The notes below the pieces were generated by a model. It searched no databases and was not told the DNA's origin. It saw only the letters and a program-made list of their open reading frames with translations. A stretch of DNA of 64,000 nt from Planctomycetota bacterium (GTDB taxonomy: Bacteria > Planctomycetota > B15-G4). Of the stretch, positions 26,018-34,282 are shown in pieces. The position numbers and the translations under genes are program-made. The stretch covers positions 124,001-188,000 of the forward strand of contig BQJR01000003.1 of NCBI GenBank assembly GCA_021604805.1, given 5' to 3'. Positions within the stretch are counted from its first letter, which is position 1. Each line of letters begins with the position of its first letter.

Positions 26018-26117
26018 TGTGGACGCCGGCCCGCGGCCCCCGGTGCCTCTCACCCCCGTCTTGCCATGCACGTCGTCGGCAGCGCGGCGCACTTGCGGCC
26101 GCGATCTGGCACGACCG

Positions 26118-26146
26118 TTGATCCGCCACCGTCGAGGCTCCAGAAT
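26118..26146 (+). promoter_or_regulatory. Putative promoter of the HAD hydrolase gene, probably leaderless
   Basis: TTGATC (26118-26123), 17 bp, CAGAAT (26141-26146). The GTG start at 26154 begins only 8 nt after the -10, so the transcript would start at about the first base of the start codon. The -35 and spacing are identical to the promoter at 20017. Confidence 0.5.
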
Positions 26147-26153
26147 CGTCCTC

Positions 26154-26888
26154 GTGCGCCGCCTCTCCGCGATCTTCTTCGACGTCGACGACACGCTCTA
26201 CTCGACCACCGGCTTCGCGCAACTCGCGCGTCAACGCGCGGTCGAGGCGATGGTGAGCACGGGCCTGCGCTTGCCCGTCGACGTGGTGCGCCGCGAACTC
26301 GACGAGGTCATCGCCGAGTTCTCGAGCAACTACCCCAACCACTTCGACAAGCTGCTGCTGCGCTTGCCCGACGAAGCCTGGCGCGGCACGAACCGCGGCC
26401 TGATCATCGCCGCCGGTGTGATGGCCTACCACGACACCAAGGCCGAGCTGCACCCCTTCCCCGACGTGCTGCCCGTGCTCGAGGCGCTCGCCACGCAGAC
26501 CGACCTCCTGCTCGGCATCGTGACGCACGGCCTCGAGATCAAGCAGGCCGAGAAGCTGCTGCGGCTGGGCGTGCTCCCGTACATCGACCCCGAGGCGATC
26601 TTCATCTCCGACCAGGTCGGCATCAGCAAGCCCAACCCCAAGCTCTACACGCGCGCCTGCGGACGCTTCGGCCTCGACCCGCGCGAAGTCATGTACGTGG
26701 GCGACTCGCCCGCGCACGACATCGACCCGCCCAACGGTCTCGGCATGCTCACGGTGCGCAAGCTGAGCGCCAACCGCTACGCCCAGGTGGCGTCGATCAC
26801 GGAACCCACGCACACGATCCGTGCCTTCACCGAGTTGCCGCCTCTGCTCAACGAGTTCCACGGGCTGTCACTCGACGTCCCGTCGTGA
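26154..26888 (+). CDS. HAD-superfamily hydrolase (subfamily IA phosphatase-like)
   Basis: 244 residues. The four HAD motifs are present: I, FFDVDDTLYS with nucleophile Asp10 and acid/base Asp12; II, Thr in GIVTHGLE; III, Lys in GISKPNPKLY; IV, YVGDSPAHDI with the metal-binding acidic pair. A helical C1-type cap lies between motifs I and II (AEFSSNYPNHFDKLLLRLP). The substrate is likely a small phosphorylated metabolite (nucleotide or sugar phosphate) but cannot be named. The start is GTG at 26154, where the family N-terminus begins; the frame is open further upstream without similarity. It precedes the peptide-transporter operon by 43 bp and could be transcribed with it. Confidence 0.88.
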   Translation: MRRLSAIFFDVDDTLYSTTGFAQLARQRAVEAMVSTGLRLPVDVVRRELDEVIAEFSSNYPNHFDKLLLRLPDEAWRGTNRGLIIAAGVMAYHDTKAELHPFPDVLPVLEALATQTDLLLGIVTHGLEIKQAEKLLRLGVLPYIDPEAIFISDQVGISKPNPKLYTRACGRFGLDPREVMYVGDSPAHDIDPPNGLGMLTVRKLSANRYAQVASITEPTHTIRAFTELPPLLNEFHGLSLDVPS

Positions 26889-26931
26889 GCACGGCGAGAG
26901 TTCGGCGCTGCTCCCGTGCGGGAGCTCGGTG

Positions 26932-28620
26932 ATGACGTCGGAGCTGCGTCGCTTCTTGGTGGGGCTGAGCCTCGGTGTGGCGCTGTTGCTCGCGCTCGGC
27001 GGCGCCCTGCTCGGCGGCACACGTCGCCCGCGCGCCGACTTCGCTTTCGCGAACCAGCAAGAGATCGAGTCACTGGACCCGGCGGAGGCCACCGGCGTGC
27101 CCTCCGCGCGCATCCTCACCGCGTTGCTCGAGGGCCTCACGCGTCGCGACGCAGCCGGGCGCATCCAGCCCGGCGTGGCCGAACACTGGAGCGTGAGTGA
27201 CGACGGCTTGCTGTGGACCTTCAAGTTGCGCGACAACGCCACCTGGAGCGACGGCCGCCCGGTGCTCGCCGAACACATGGTGGGCGCGCTGCGACGTCTG
27301 CTCGATCCCGCCACGGCCTCGCGCCACGCCAAGTTGTTGTGGGCGGTGGAAGGCGCCGAGGCCTACACGAGCGGCACGCTCAGCGACTTCGAGCGGGTCG
27401 GCCTGCGCAGCGTGGGCGCGCACACCGTGGAGATCCGGCTGCACCGGCCGCTGCCCACGCTGCCGCAAGTGCTCGCCGCGCCGCAGCTGCTCCCGGTGCC
27501 GCCGGGGCTCCCCGAACGCCTCGGCCGCGCGTGGACGCGCCCCGAGAACTTCGTCGGGAACGGGCCCTTCCTGTTGGTGGAGCGTCGGCTGCGCGACCGG
27601 CTGCGCCTGGTGCGCAACCCGAACTACTGGGGCGCTCACGAGGTCGGGCTGGAAAGCGTCACGGCCTACTCCGCCGACGGACTCACGACGCAACTCAACC
27701 TGTACCTCACGGGCGTCGTCGACTGGATCATCAAGCCGCCGCCCACGTTGGTCGACGAACTCTCCGCGCGCGAGGACCTGCTCACGGGCGCGCAGTTCGG
27801 CACGACCTTCCTGCGCTTCAACGTGCACGGCGCCCCCTTCACCGAAGACGCGCGCCCCACGCCACTCAGCGACCCACGCGTGCGCACCGCGCTCACGCTC
27901 GCACTCGACCGCGACAGCCTGGCGCGCGATGTGATGCGCGGCGGACACGAGGCGATCAACTCCTTCGTGCCTGGTGGCCTGCCCGACTACACCCCCGCCG
28001 TGCTGCCACCCTGCGACCCCGAACGCGCGCGCGCGCTGCTCGCCGACGCCGGCTTCCCCGGCGGCGAAGGCTTCCCCGAGTTGCGTCTGCTCTACCCGCA
28101 CAACGAGACCAACCGCGACTTCTGCGACGCCATCGCCACGCAGTGGCGACGTGAACTCGGCATCGACACGCGCATGGTGCAACAGATCTGGAAGGTCTAC
28201 CTCGACAGCACGCGCAGCGGTCTCTACCAGGTGTCTTGGGGCGCGTGGATCGGTGATTGGCTCGACGCCGCCAGCTTCGTGGAGATCTTCCACTCCGGCA
28301 GCGGCGACAACCGCACCGGCTGGCACGACACCGAGTTCGACGACTTGATCACGCGCGCCAGCGCCGCCACCGACATGGACACGCGCAACACGCTCACGCG
28401 CGCCGCCGAAGAACGCTTGCTGCAAGCGCTCCCCATCGCGCCCGTGTACCAGCGCGTGAACATCAACCTCGTCTCGCCGCGCATCGCCGGCTGGGAAGAC
28501 AACCTGCTCGACCTGCACCCCTTGCGCGACGTGCGCCTCGCCGACCCGTCGACCGGGGCCGCGAACACGGGCGACGCGTCTCCCGCCGACAGCGCGCCCC
28601 CGCGAGACGACGCCCGGTGA
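26932..28620 (+). CDS. Peptide/oligopeptide ABC transporter substrate-binding protein (SBP family 5)
   Basis: 562 residues, DppA/OppA type. An N-terminal uncleaved-looking signal anchor (FLVGLSLGVALLLALGGALL) without a lipobox Cys tethers it to the membrane. Family 5 features: ANQQEIESLDPAEATG, LTALLEGL, WSVSDDGLLWTFKLRDNATWSDGRPV, and the C-terminal GWHDTEFDDLITRA followed by LLQALPIAPVYQRVN. It binds peptides or similar ligands in the periplasm and hands them to the two permeases that follow with GTGA overlaps. No ATPase gene follows the operon. Start ATG at 26932 after GAGCTCGGTG; the earlier part of the frame overlaps the HAD gene. Confidence 0.92.
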   Translation: MTSELRRFLVGLSLGVALLLALGGALLGGTRRPRADFAFANQQEIESLDPAEATGVPSARILTALLEGLTRRDAAGRIQPGVAEHWSVSDDGLLWTFKLRDNATWSDGRPVLAEHMVGALRRLLDPATASRHAKLLWAVEGAEAYTSGTLSDFERVGLRSVGAHTVEIRLHRPLPTLPQVLAAPQLLPVPPGLPERLGRAWTRPENFVGNGPFLLVERRLRDRLRLVRNPNYWGAHEVGLESVTAYSADGLTTQLNLYLTGVVDWIIKPPPTLVDELSAREDLLTGAQFGTTFLRFNVHGAPFTEDARPTPLSDPRVRTALTLALDRDSLARDVMRGGHEAINSFVPGGLPDYTPAVLPPCDPERARALLADAGFPGGEGFPELRLLYPHNETNRDFCDAIATQWRRELGIDTRMVQQIWKVYLDSTRSGLYQVSWGAWIGDWLDAASFVEIFHSGSGDNRTGWHDTEFDDLITRASAATDMDTRNTLTRAAEERLLQALPIAPVYQRVNINLVSPRIAGWEDNLLDLHPLRDVRLADPSTGAANTGDASPADSAPPRDDAR

Positions 28621-29534
28621 TCCCCAATTTGCTGCGCGGCTTGTTCGGCGTGACCGTGGTGCTGCTCATCGTGGCGCACCTCGGCTTCGTGCTGATCCGT
28701 TCGGTGCCCGGCAACCCTTTCGAGGACGCCAAGGCGCTCGACCCCGCCATCGTGGCCAACCTGCAAGAACGTTGGGCGCTCGATGGCTCGCTCTTCGAAC
28801 AGTACCAGGCCTACATGGGCGGCCTGCTCACCGAGGGCGACCTCGGCCCCAGCTTCAAGATGCGCGACGTGTCGGTGAACGAGATCCTCGCGCAGAGCTT
28901 GCCGGTGTCGGCCACGCTCGGGCTGCTCGGCCTGTTCGTCGCGCTGGGCATCGGCTTGTGTGCCGGCGGACTCGCGGCGCTGCGTCCCGGGAGCTGGTGG
29001 GACACCTCCGTGATGGGCGCCGCCACGCTGGGTCTCGCGCTGCCCAACTTCGTGCTCGCCGGCTTGCTCGTGTTGCTCTTCGTGTTCCACTGGCAGCTGT
29101 TCCCCGTGGCCGGGCTCGACGGCCCGCTCTCGCTGGTGCTGCCCGCGCTCGCGCTGGGTCTGCCCTACGCCGCGGCCAACGCGCGCCTGTTCCGCACGGG
29201 CCTGCTCGAGGTGCTCGGCGAAGACTGGATCCGCACGGCGCGCGCCAAGGGTCTGTCGCCGGGCGCGGTGCTCGTGGGGCACGCGGCGCGCCCCGCCTTG
29301 CTGCCGGTGGTGCACGGACTCGGCCCGGCCCTGGCGGCGATCTTGTCGGGCTCGCTCGTGGTCGAACAGGTCTTCGCGCTGCCGGGCCTGGGCGCGCACT
29401 TCGTGGAGGCAGGGCTCAACGCCGACTACAACCTCGCGCTGGGCGTGTTGCTCGTCTACACGCTGATGTTGGGGCTCGCGAACATGAGCGTGGACTTCGT
29501 GGCGTCCTGGCTCGACCCGAGGATCCGGCTGTGA
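28617..29534 (+). CDS. ABC transporter permease, OppB/DppB type
   Basis: 305 residues with six TM helices. TM1 (LFGVTVVLLIVAHLGFVLIR) is followed by the conserved RSVPGNPFE segment of OppB/DppB proteins and a periplasmic loop (LFEQYQAYMGGLL). The ATPase-contacting EAA loop is RTARAKGLSPGAVLVGHAARPALLPV. FALPGLGAHFVEAG and the terminal VDFVASWLDPRIRL close the family pattern. GTG start overlapping the previous stop (GTGA) shows translational coupling; its own stop overlaps the next start in the same way. Confidence 0.93.
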   Translation: MIPNLLRGLFGVTVVLLIVAHLGFVLIRSVPGNPFEDAKALDPAIVANLQERWALDGSLFEQYQAYMGGLLTEGDLGPSFKMRDVSVNEILAQSLPVSATLGLLGLFVALGIGLCAGGLAALRPGSWWDTSVMGAATLGLALPNFVLAGLLVLLFVFHWQLFPVAGLDGPLSLVLPALALGLPYAAANARLFRTGLLEVLGEDWIRTARAKGLSPGAVLVGHAARPALLPVVHGLGPALAAILSGSLVVEQVFALPGLGAHFVEAGLNADYNLALGVLLVYTLMLGLANMSVDFVASWLDPRIRL

Positions 29535-30583
29535 GCGACGCGCCCCCCCGCGACGCGCCCCCTCGCGATGCGCTCCCCCGCCCCGCGCGCCCCGGGCTCT
29601 GGCGACGCTTGCGTCGTCGGCGCGGGAGCCTCGCGGCGCTCACGGTCTTGCTGCTCTTCGTGCTGCTCGCGATCGGCGCACCGCTGCTGCCGCTCGCTCA
29701 TCCGGCGGAGACGAACACGGCGCGCGCCTCGCAGGGGCCGTCGCCGAGCTGGACCGAACGCAGCGCCGAAGTCGAACGCGAAGCCGCCGACGCGCACCCC
29801 TGGGCCAGCGCCGTGCGCACGCAGCTCTTCGGCGCGCACGCCTTGCAAGGCGCACTCGGCAGCGACGCACTCGGTCGCGACCTCGCGGCGCGCATCGTGT
29901 GGGGCGCGCGCGTGTCGCTGGCCGTGGCGCTCGCCGCGACCCTCGTGTCGGTGTTGCTCGGCGTGGCCTACGGTGTGCTCGCCGGCTTCGTCGGGGGCCG
30001 CGTCGACCAAGTGATGATGCGCGCCATCGACGTGCTCTACTCGATCCCGTTCCTGTTCCTCGTGATCCTGGTCGTGTCCGTGCTGCGCGACGAGCGCGTG
30101 GCCGCCGCCGTGCAGAGCTGGGGCCTCGACCAACTCTCGCTGCTCTTCCTGGTGATCGGCGCCGTGAGTTGGCTCGGCATGGCGCGCCTCGTGCGCGGGC
30201 AGCTGCTCAGCTTGCGCGAAGCCGAGTTCGTGACGGCGGCGCGCGCCTTGGGTGTCACGCCGCTGCGTCTCGCCTGGCGCCACCTACTCCCGCATCTGGG
30301 CGGGATCATCGTGGTCGTGCTCACGCTCACGGTGCCACGCGTGATGCTCTTCGAAGCCTTCCTGAGTTTCCTCGGGCTGGGCGTGGAACCGCCGGGCGTA
30401 TCGTGGGGCCTGCTCGCCAGCGACGGGCTCGCGGCGCTCACGCCGGTGAGTCGCAGCTGGTGGCTGGTCGTCTTCCCTGGGCTCGCTCTCGCCGCCTCGC
30501 TCTTCAGCTTGAACCTGCTCGGCGACGCCCTGCGCGACGCCCTCGACCCGCGCACCGGCCGCAACGGCAAGCCCGCCGGCTGA
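29531..30583 (+). CDS. ABC transporter permease, OppC/DppC type
   Basis: 350 residues. A Pro/Arg-rich cytoplasmic tail with tandem APPRD repeats (DAPPRDAPPRDALPRP), TM1 (LAALTVLLLFVLLAIGAPLL), then a ~75-residue extracytoplasmic insertion (ETNTARASQGPSPSWTERSA onward) before the OppC core GSDALGRDLAARIVWGARVS. The EAA loop is AARALGVTPLRLAWRHLLPHLGG; the end DALRDALDPR is typical. Somewhat longer than the usual ~300 residues because of the insertion, echoing the far bigger insertion in the second OppC-like permease at 36.5 kb. GTGA overlap with the upstream permease; operon ends here. Confidence 0.93.
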   Translation: MSDAPPRDAPPRDALPRPARPGLWRRLRRRRGSLAALTVLLLFVLLAIGAPLLPLAHPAETNTARASQGPSPSWTERSAEVEREAADAHPWASAVRTQLFGAHALQGALGSDALGRDLAARIVWGARVSLAVALAATLVSVLLGVAYGVLAGFVGGRVDQVMMRAIDVLYSIPFLFLVILVVSVLRDERVAAAVQSWGLDQLSLLFLVIGAVSWLGMARLVRGQLLSLREAEFVTAARALGVTPLRLAWRHLLPHLGGIIVVVLTLTVPRVMLFEAFLSFLGLGVEPPGVSWGLLASDGLAALTPVSRSWWLVVFPGLALAASLFSLNLLGDALRDALDPRTGRNGKPAG

Positions 30584-30721
30584 CCCACTCCCCCGCTCCG
30601 GCGGCCACACATTCGCCACATGCAAAGATCCCCCGCCTGAACGCCTGTTCCCTACGCTGGTCGCCTCTCCCGAATCACGCTGGCTAGGTCCTCGTGCGCC
30701 CACGGCCCGGCCCCTCTCCCC

Positions 30722-33100
30722 ATGCACCGCAGCCCCCTGCCCCGATGGCACCACTGTAGACCCAGAGTGAGGCCGCCCTGGTCGTCGGTGGGCCTGCTCG
30801 CCCGCCTGCCCGGTGGTCTGCTTCTCCTCGCGGTGATGCTGACGACCCTCCCGGGCTGCGGCAGCAACGAACCCGGCGCGGCGGGCTCCGCGAGCACCCC
30901 CGGCACGAGTCTGTTCCACGAGCTCGGAGTGCTCCAGCTGCTCCAGGGCGCCGACCACCCCCGCTTCGATCCCGACGGGGCCGCGCTGCTCACCTGGGTG
31001 CTCAAGGGCAGCTCGATCCAGATCCCCAGCGAGCAATGGGTCGCAGGCGCCGACCTCCCGCGCAGCTCCGCCGCACGCCTGCTCGGCACGCGCGATCCGA
31101 AGCAGATCTCGGGTCTGGTCCTGTGGAGCTTGACCCCGCCCGTGGACCTCGACCTGCCCCCGAACCCGGTGCGCCTGAAGAGCCCGGTGGCCGGTCCGCT
31201 GCAGCTCTCGGAAAACGGTCTGCCGCAGGGGCGCGAGAAGCCGCTGAAGGCTTGGCACACGAACCGATCGCGCACGCCGCTGGTGTGGTGGAACCACAAC
31301 CTGGGGCGACTCGAAGCCGCCTCGCGTCGTCGCCCCTTGGCGCTCAGCCTGGCTTACCCGGCGTCACTCGGCCCGTTCCCCACCGAATGGCAGTGGTGGG
31401 CCGACGAGCAGCCGGTCGCGCAGCGCAGCAGCGTCACGCTCGGCGCGGAGACGCGCGAAGTGGTCGGCGTTCCCGCCTCGAGTCGACTGGCTTACGAGAC
31501 CCCGCGCCTCGACTCCGCCGCGCTCGACGTCGGTTTCGCGCTCACCGACTTGGGCGTGCAACTCGTCGACGGTGAGGTACGCACGCGCCGCGGGCCGCCC
31601 CCGTCGGTCACCTTCGCGGTGGAGATCCACACACCCGACGGCCAGGAACGCGTGTTCGAGCAAGAGGTCAGCGCGGGCAACGACTTCGGCGACGCGCGCC
31701 TGGACCTCGCAGCCTGGAAGGGCCGCGCCTGCCGCGTCGACTTCGTGGTGGAGGGCGCTCCTCCTCACGCCGACCTGTTCGCCATGTGGTCCACGCCGCG
31801 CTTTCGAGATCCCGTGCACGACGCGCCCACGCGCCCGCACATCGTGATCCTCGACCTCGACACGCTGCGTGCCGACCGCCTGGGCTGCTACGGCCACGAC
31901 CGTCCGACTTCGCCGCACATCGACGCCTGGGCAGCGAAGGAGGCCGTGCTCTTCCGCGACCACACCTCCGTGGGCAGCTGGACCCTGCCGTCCACCGTGA
32001 CCATGCTCACCGGGCTCGCTCCCAACCGGCACGGCGTGTTCCACCCCAGCCAGGCCATCGACGAGCGCCACGAACCGCTGGCGCAGCGGCTCGCCGCCCT
32101 CGGCTACGAAACACTCGCGCGCACGGAGGCCGGCGTCGTCACCCCACCGGGCGGCTTCGACACCGGATTCGAGCGCTTCCTGGCCGAGCCGCGCGGCGCC
32201 TACCAGCTGGAGCGCGAAGGCTGGGAGGCCGAGCTCGATTGGATGCGACGGCGCGACTCGTCCCAACCGATGTTCGTCTTCCTGCAGACCTACAACATCC
32301 ACGGCCCCTTCGTGAACGATCCGCGCTTTGACGACCCCGACGACCCGTACACCGGCCCGCTCGCTGAAGAACCCGTGCGCAACCGCCACGTGCAAGCTGC
32401 GGCGAAGGCGGCGGGCGGCACGCTGCCCGAGCGCGACGCCCGCTACTTGCGTGATGTCTACGACGCTGGCATCCAGCGCGTGGATGAATCGCTCGGCCCG
32501 GTCTTCGAGGCGCTGCCCGAGATCTTCGGCGACGAACCCTACGTGGTGGTGCTCACCAGCGACCACGGCGAGGAGCTCGCCGAACGCGGGGTCACGGGGC
32601 ACGGTCACACGCTGCACCGCGAGCTGTTCCAGACGCCGCTCATCGTGAGCGCGCCCGGTCAGGTCGGCGGCAGCGTCGTCGACGCACCGGTGTCGAGCCT
32701 CGATCTCGTGCCCACCTTGCTCGCACTCGCCGGCGCGCCACGCGATCCCACGCTGCCGGGCCGCGACCTCTTCGCCGACCAGCTCACCGACGACGCCCCC
32801 CGCATCATGCAGCACGACGCCGAGGGCCTCGCCGTGCAAGTGCTCGACTGGAGACTCATCGACGACAGCTCGGAGCAAGCGCGCGAACTGGGCGAGGGCA
32901 TCTACGACCTCGGCGCCGACCCGCTCGAGCAGAACCCGCTCGAGGACGTCGACCCCTCACGTCGCCAACGCCTCGTGGACGAGCTGCGGCTCTACCTCCG
33001 CGCGAACCCGCTGCTCGGCGAGCCCAGCACGCGCGGTGGCAACGAGGACGCCGCGCTGCTCGAGCAGCTGCGCGAACTCGGGTACATCGGCGACGACTGA
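30722..33100 (+). CDS. Sulfatase-fold (alkaline phosphatase superfamily) lipoprotein with Thr at the nucleophile position
   Basis: 792 residues. Lipoprotein signal with lipobox LPGC near residue 46. About 320 N-terminal residues form an unrecognised beta-rich region; the catalytic domain starts at HIVILDLDTLRADRLGCYGH and includes the active loop SWTLPSTVTMLTGLAPNRHG and the metal ligands SDHGEELAERG and GHGHTLHRELFQTP. Aligned to the arylsulfatase CxPSR loop, the Cys/Ser that becomes formylglycine is Thr421 and the Arg is Thr425. It therefore cannot be a formylglycine sulfatase; phosphatase, phosphodiesterase or phosphotransferase chemistry (as in Thr-nucleophile members such as LtaS and EptA) is more likely. 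Substrate unknown. No sulfatase-maturating enzyme is nearby. It stands alone between the two peptide-transporter operons. Confidence 0.82.
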   Translation: MHRSPLPRWHHCRPRVRPPWSSVGLLARLPGGLLLLAVMLTTLPGCGSNEPGAAGSASTPGTSLFHELGVLQLLQGADHPRFDPDGAALLTWVLKGSSIQIPSEQWVAGADLPRSSAARLLGTRDPKQISGLVLWSLTPPVDLDLPPNPVRLKSPVAGPLQLSENGLPQGREKPLKAWHTNRSRTPLVWWNHNLGRLEAASRRRPLALSLAYPASLGPFPTEWQWWADEQPVAQRSSVTLGAETREVVGVPASSRLAYETPRLDSAALDVGFALTDLGVQLVDGEVRTRRGPPPSVTFAVEIHTPDGQERVFEQEVSAGNDFGDARLDLAAWKGRACRVDFVVEGAPPHADLFAMWSTPRFRDPVHDAPTRPHIVILDLDTLRADRLGCYGHDRPTSPHIDAWAAKEAVLFRDHTSVGSWTLPSTVTMLTGLAPNRHGVFHPSQAIDERHEPLAQRLAALGYETLARTEAGVVTPPGGFDTGFERFLAEPRGAYQLEREGWEAELDWMRRRDSSQPMFVFLQTYNIHGPFVNDPRFDDPDDPYTGPLAEEPVRNRHVQAAAKAAGGTLPERDARYLRDVYDAGIQRVDESLGPVFEALPEIFGDEPYVVVLTSDHGEELAERGVTGHGHTLHRELFQTPLIVSAPGQVGGSVVDAPVSSLDLVPTLLALAGAPRDPTLPGRDLFADQLTDDAPRIMQHDAEGLAVQVLDWRLIDDSSEQARELGEGIYDLGADPLEQNPLEDVDPSRRQRLVDELRLYLRANPLLGEPSTRGGNEDAALLEQLRELGYIGDD

Positions 33101-33189
33101 GTCGGCGGCGAGAGGTGGCGCAGCGCGCCCGCGCCAGCGCCCACGGGAACGCGACTCAGGGCGCGTCTGCCCGCATCCCGAGACAGGAC

Positions 33190-34050
33190 TCACCACGCTT
33201 CGGGAGCGGGGAAGGCATGCACCGTGGTGTCAGGTGACACAGGTGCCGGCAAGCGTTCCGTGCGCGGCCGGCCATGGATGTCGAAGGCTTGGTAGCGGTC
33301 GATGCGGCCGTCGTGTGCGCTGAAGTCGTGCAGCTTGGTGTGGTACGCGGGGTCACTGTGGTGATCGGTGAGCCACCCGGTCGACAGCCAGAGCGTGCTG
33401 CCGTCGAGCCACCAGAGTGCGCGGAGGCCGGCGAGTTCGGGGATCGAGTCCACGTCGGCGAGCAGGCGTAACTCGGAGCGCTCGAGGCTGAACTCGAACA
33501 GGCGCTCCGCTTGTGCGTCCCAGAGCAGCAGGCGTTGTGCGTGGGCGTCGTGGACGAGCCCGGTGAGCATCCCGAGGCAGGCGGACTCCAGCACGCGCCG
33601 CTGCTCGTAGCCCGCGCCCGTGACGCGGTACTCCACGACCACGCTCACACCACCGTTCGTGACACCGCTGATGAAACCGTGCGCGCTCGCTGTGCCGTCG
33701 TGCGCGCTCGCTGTCCAGTCGTGCGCGAGCGCCACGAAGCCGAGTGTGTCGTGACGGAGCTTGCAGCTCGGCTCGCCCGGCGGCCAGTAGGACACCTCGT
33801 CGAAGCCCCCGAAGACCATCACCGGGGAAACCTCTCCCGAGATCATCTCTCCCCTGTACCGCCGCGGCACTCCCGCCCAAGCCGTGTTCGCCCGCTCCTC
33901 CGGATCCACGAGCGCCGCGCTCGCAAAACACTCCCCCAGACTCCCGCCCCCCACGGCGCGCTCCCCTCGCGCATCCAGCCCCCCACGAGGTCCACACTGA
34001 ATCACCCCAGCCACAACCCCCATCCCGAGCACAAGCCGCATCCAGTTCAT
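33190..34050 (-). CDS. Hypothetical lipoprotein, 286 aa, unrecognised
   Basis: N-terminus MNWMRLVLGMGVVAGVIQC is a lipoprotein signal. The mature part alternates short hydrophobic strands with loops in a way that suggests a beta-propeller or WD-like sheet: VVVEYRVTGAGYEQRRVL, QRLLLWDAQAERLFEFSLE, LRALWWLDGSTLWLSTGW, YHTKLHDFSAHDGRIDRYQA. A 21-bp direct repeat encodes TASAHDG then TASAHGF. No catalytic motif is seen, and I recognise no family. Its coding strand is less strictly GC3-rich than its neighbours and the upstream region has C/T-rich low-complexity DNA, hints of relaxed constraint or recent acquisition, though both are weak. Convergent with the alkaline-phosphatase-superfamily gene (89 bp). 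Confidence 0.6.
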   Translation of the reverse strand: MNWMRLVLGMGVVAGVIQCGPRGGLDARGERAVGGGSLGECFASAALVDPEERANTAWAGVPRRYRGEMISGEVSPVMVFGGFDEVSYWPPGEPSCKLRHDTLGFVALAHDWTASAHDGTASAHGFISGVTNGGVSVVVEYRVTGAGYEQRRVLESACLGMLTGLVHDAHAQRLLLWDAQAERLFEFSLERSELRLLADVDSIPELAGLRALWWLDGSTLWLSTGWLTDHHSDPAYHTKLHDFSAHDGRIDRYQAFDIHGRPRTERLPAPVSPDTTVHAFPAPEAW

Positions 34051-34076
34051 CTCAACCCCCTTCGCATCCGCCCCCC

Positions 34077-34167
34077 GAGCACGAGCAGTCCCCTCTCCAT
34101 CGCAAGCCCCTCCCCACTCTCACCCGCCCCACCTCGAGCACGAGCGGCTCCCTCTCCATCGCGAGCC
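34077..34167. repeat. Degenerate direct repeat, about 33 bp, in a C/T-rich gap
   Basis: Two copies of a unit starting CGAGCACGAGC and containing CCCTCTCCATCGC begin at about 34077 and 34135 (58-bp period, a few mismatches). They lie upstream of the hypothetical lipoprotein gene, in plus-strand pyrimidine-rich DNA. Confidence 0.55.
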
Positions 34168-34201
34168 GCCACCGCGCACGGTGCACTGCCCGTCGCGCGA
34201 T

Positions 34202-34279
34202 GCGGACTTTGAGAGAGAGCTCTCCGGGGATGTTTGAGCGCAACGAACCTTCCCCGGAGAGCTCTCTCTCAAAGTCCGC
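34202..34279. repeat. Perfect 29-bp inverted repeat with 20-nt spacer
   Basis: Arms 34202-34230 and 34251-34279 are exact reverse complements over 29 bp. They contain the smaller palindrome GAGAGCTCTC and the core CTCCGGGGA/TCCCCGGAG. On the minus strand the structure begins 4 bp after the stop of the last ABC-transporter gene (34283), so it may terminate that operon, but no T-tract follows on either side. The arms are far longer than an ordinary terminator stem, so a small mobile or regulatory palindrome is the alternative. Confidence 0.9.
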
Positions 34280-34282
34280 GCC

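Noticed and set aside
34202..34279. Ordinary rho-independent terminator
   Set aside because: Stem far too long, spacer 20 nt, and no T-tract on either side; listed as an inverted repeat instead.
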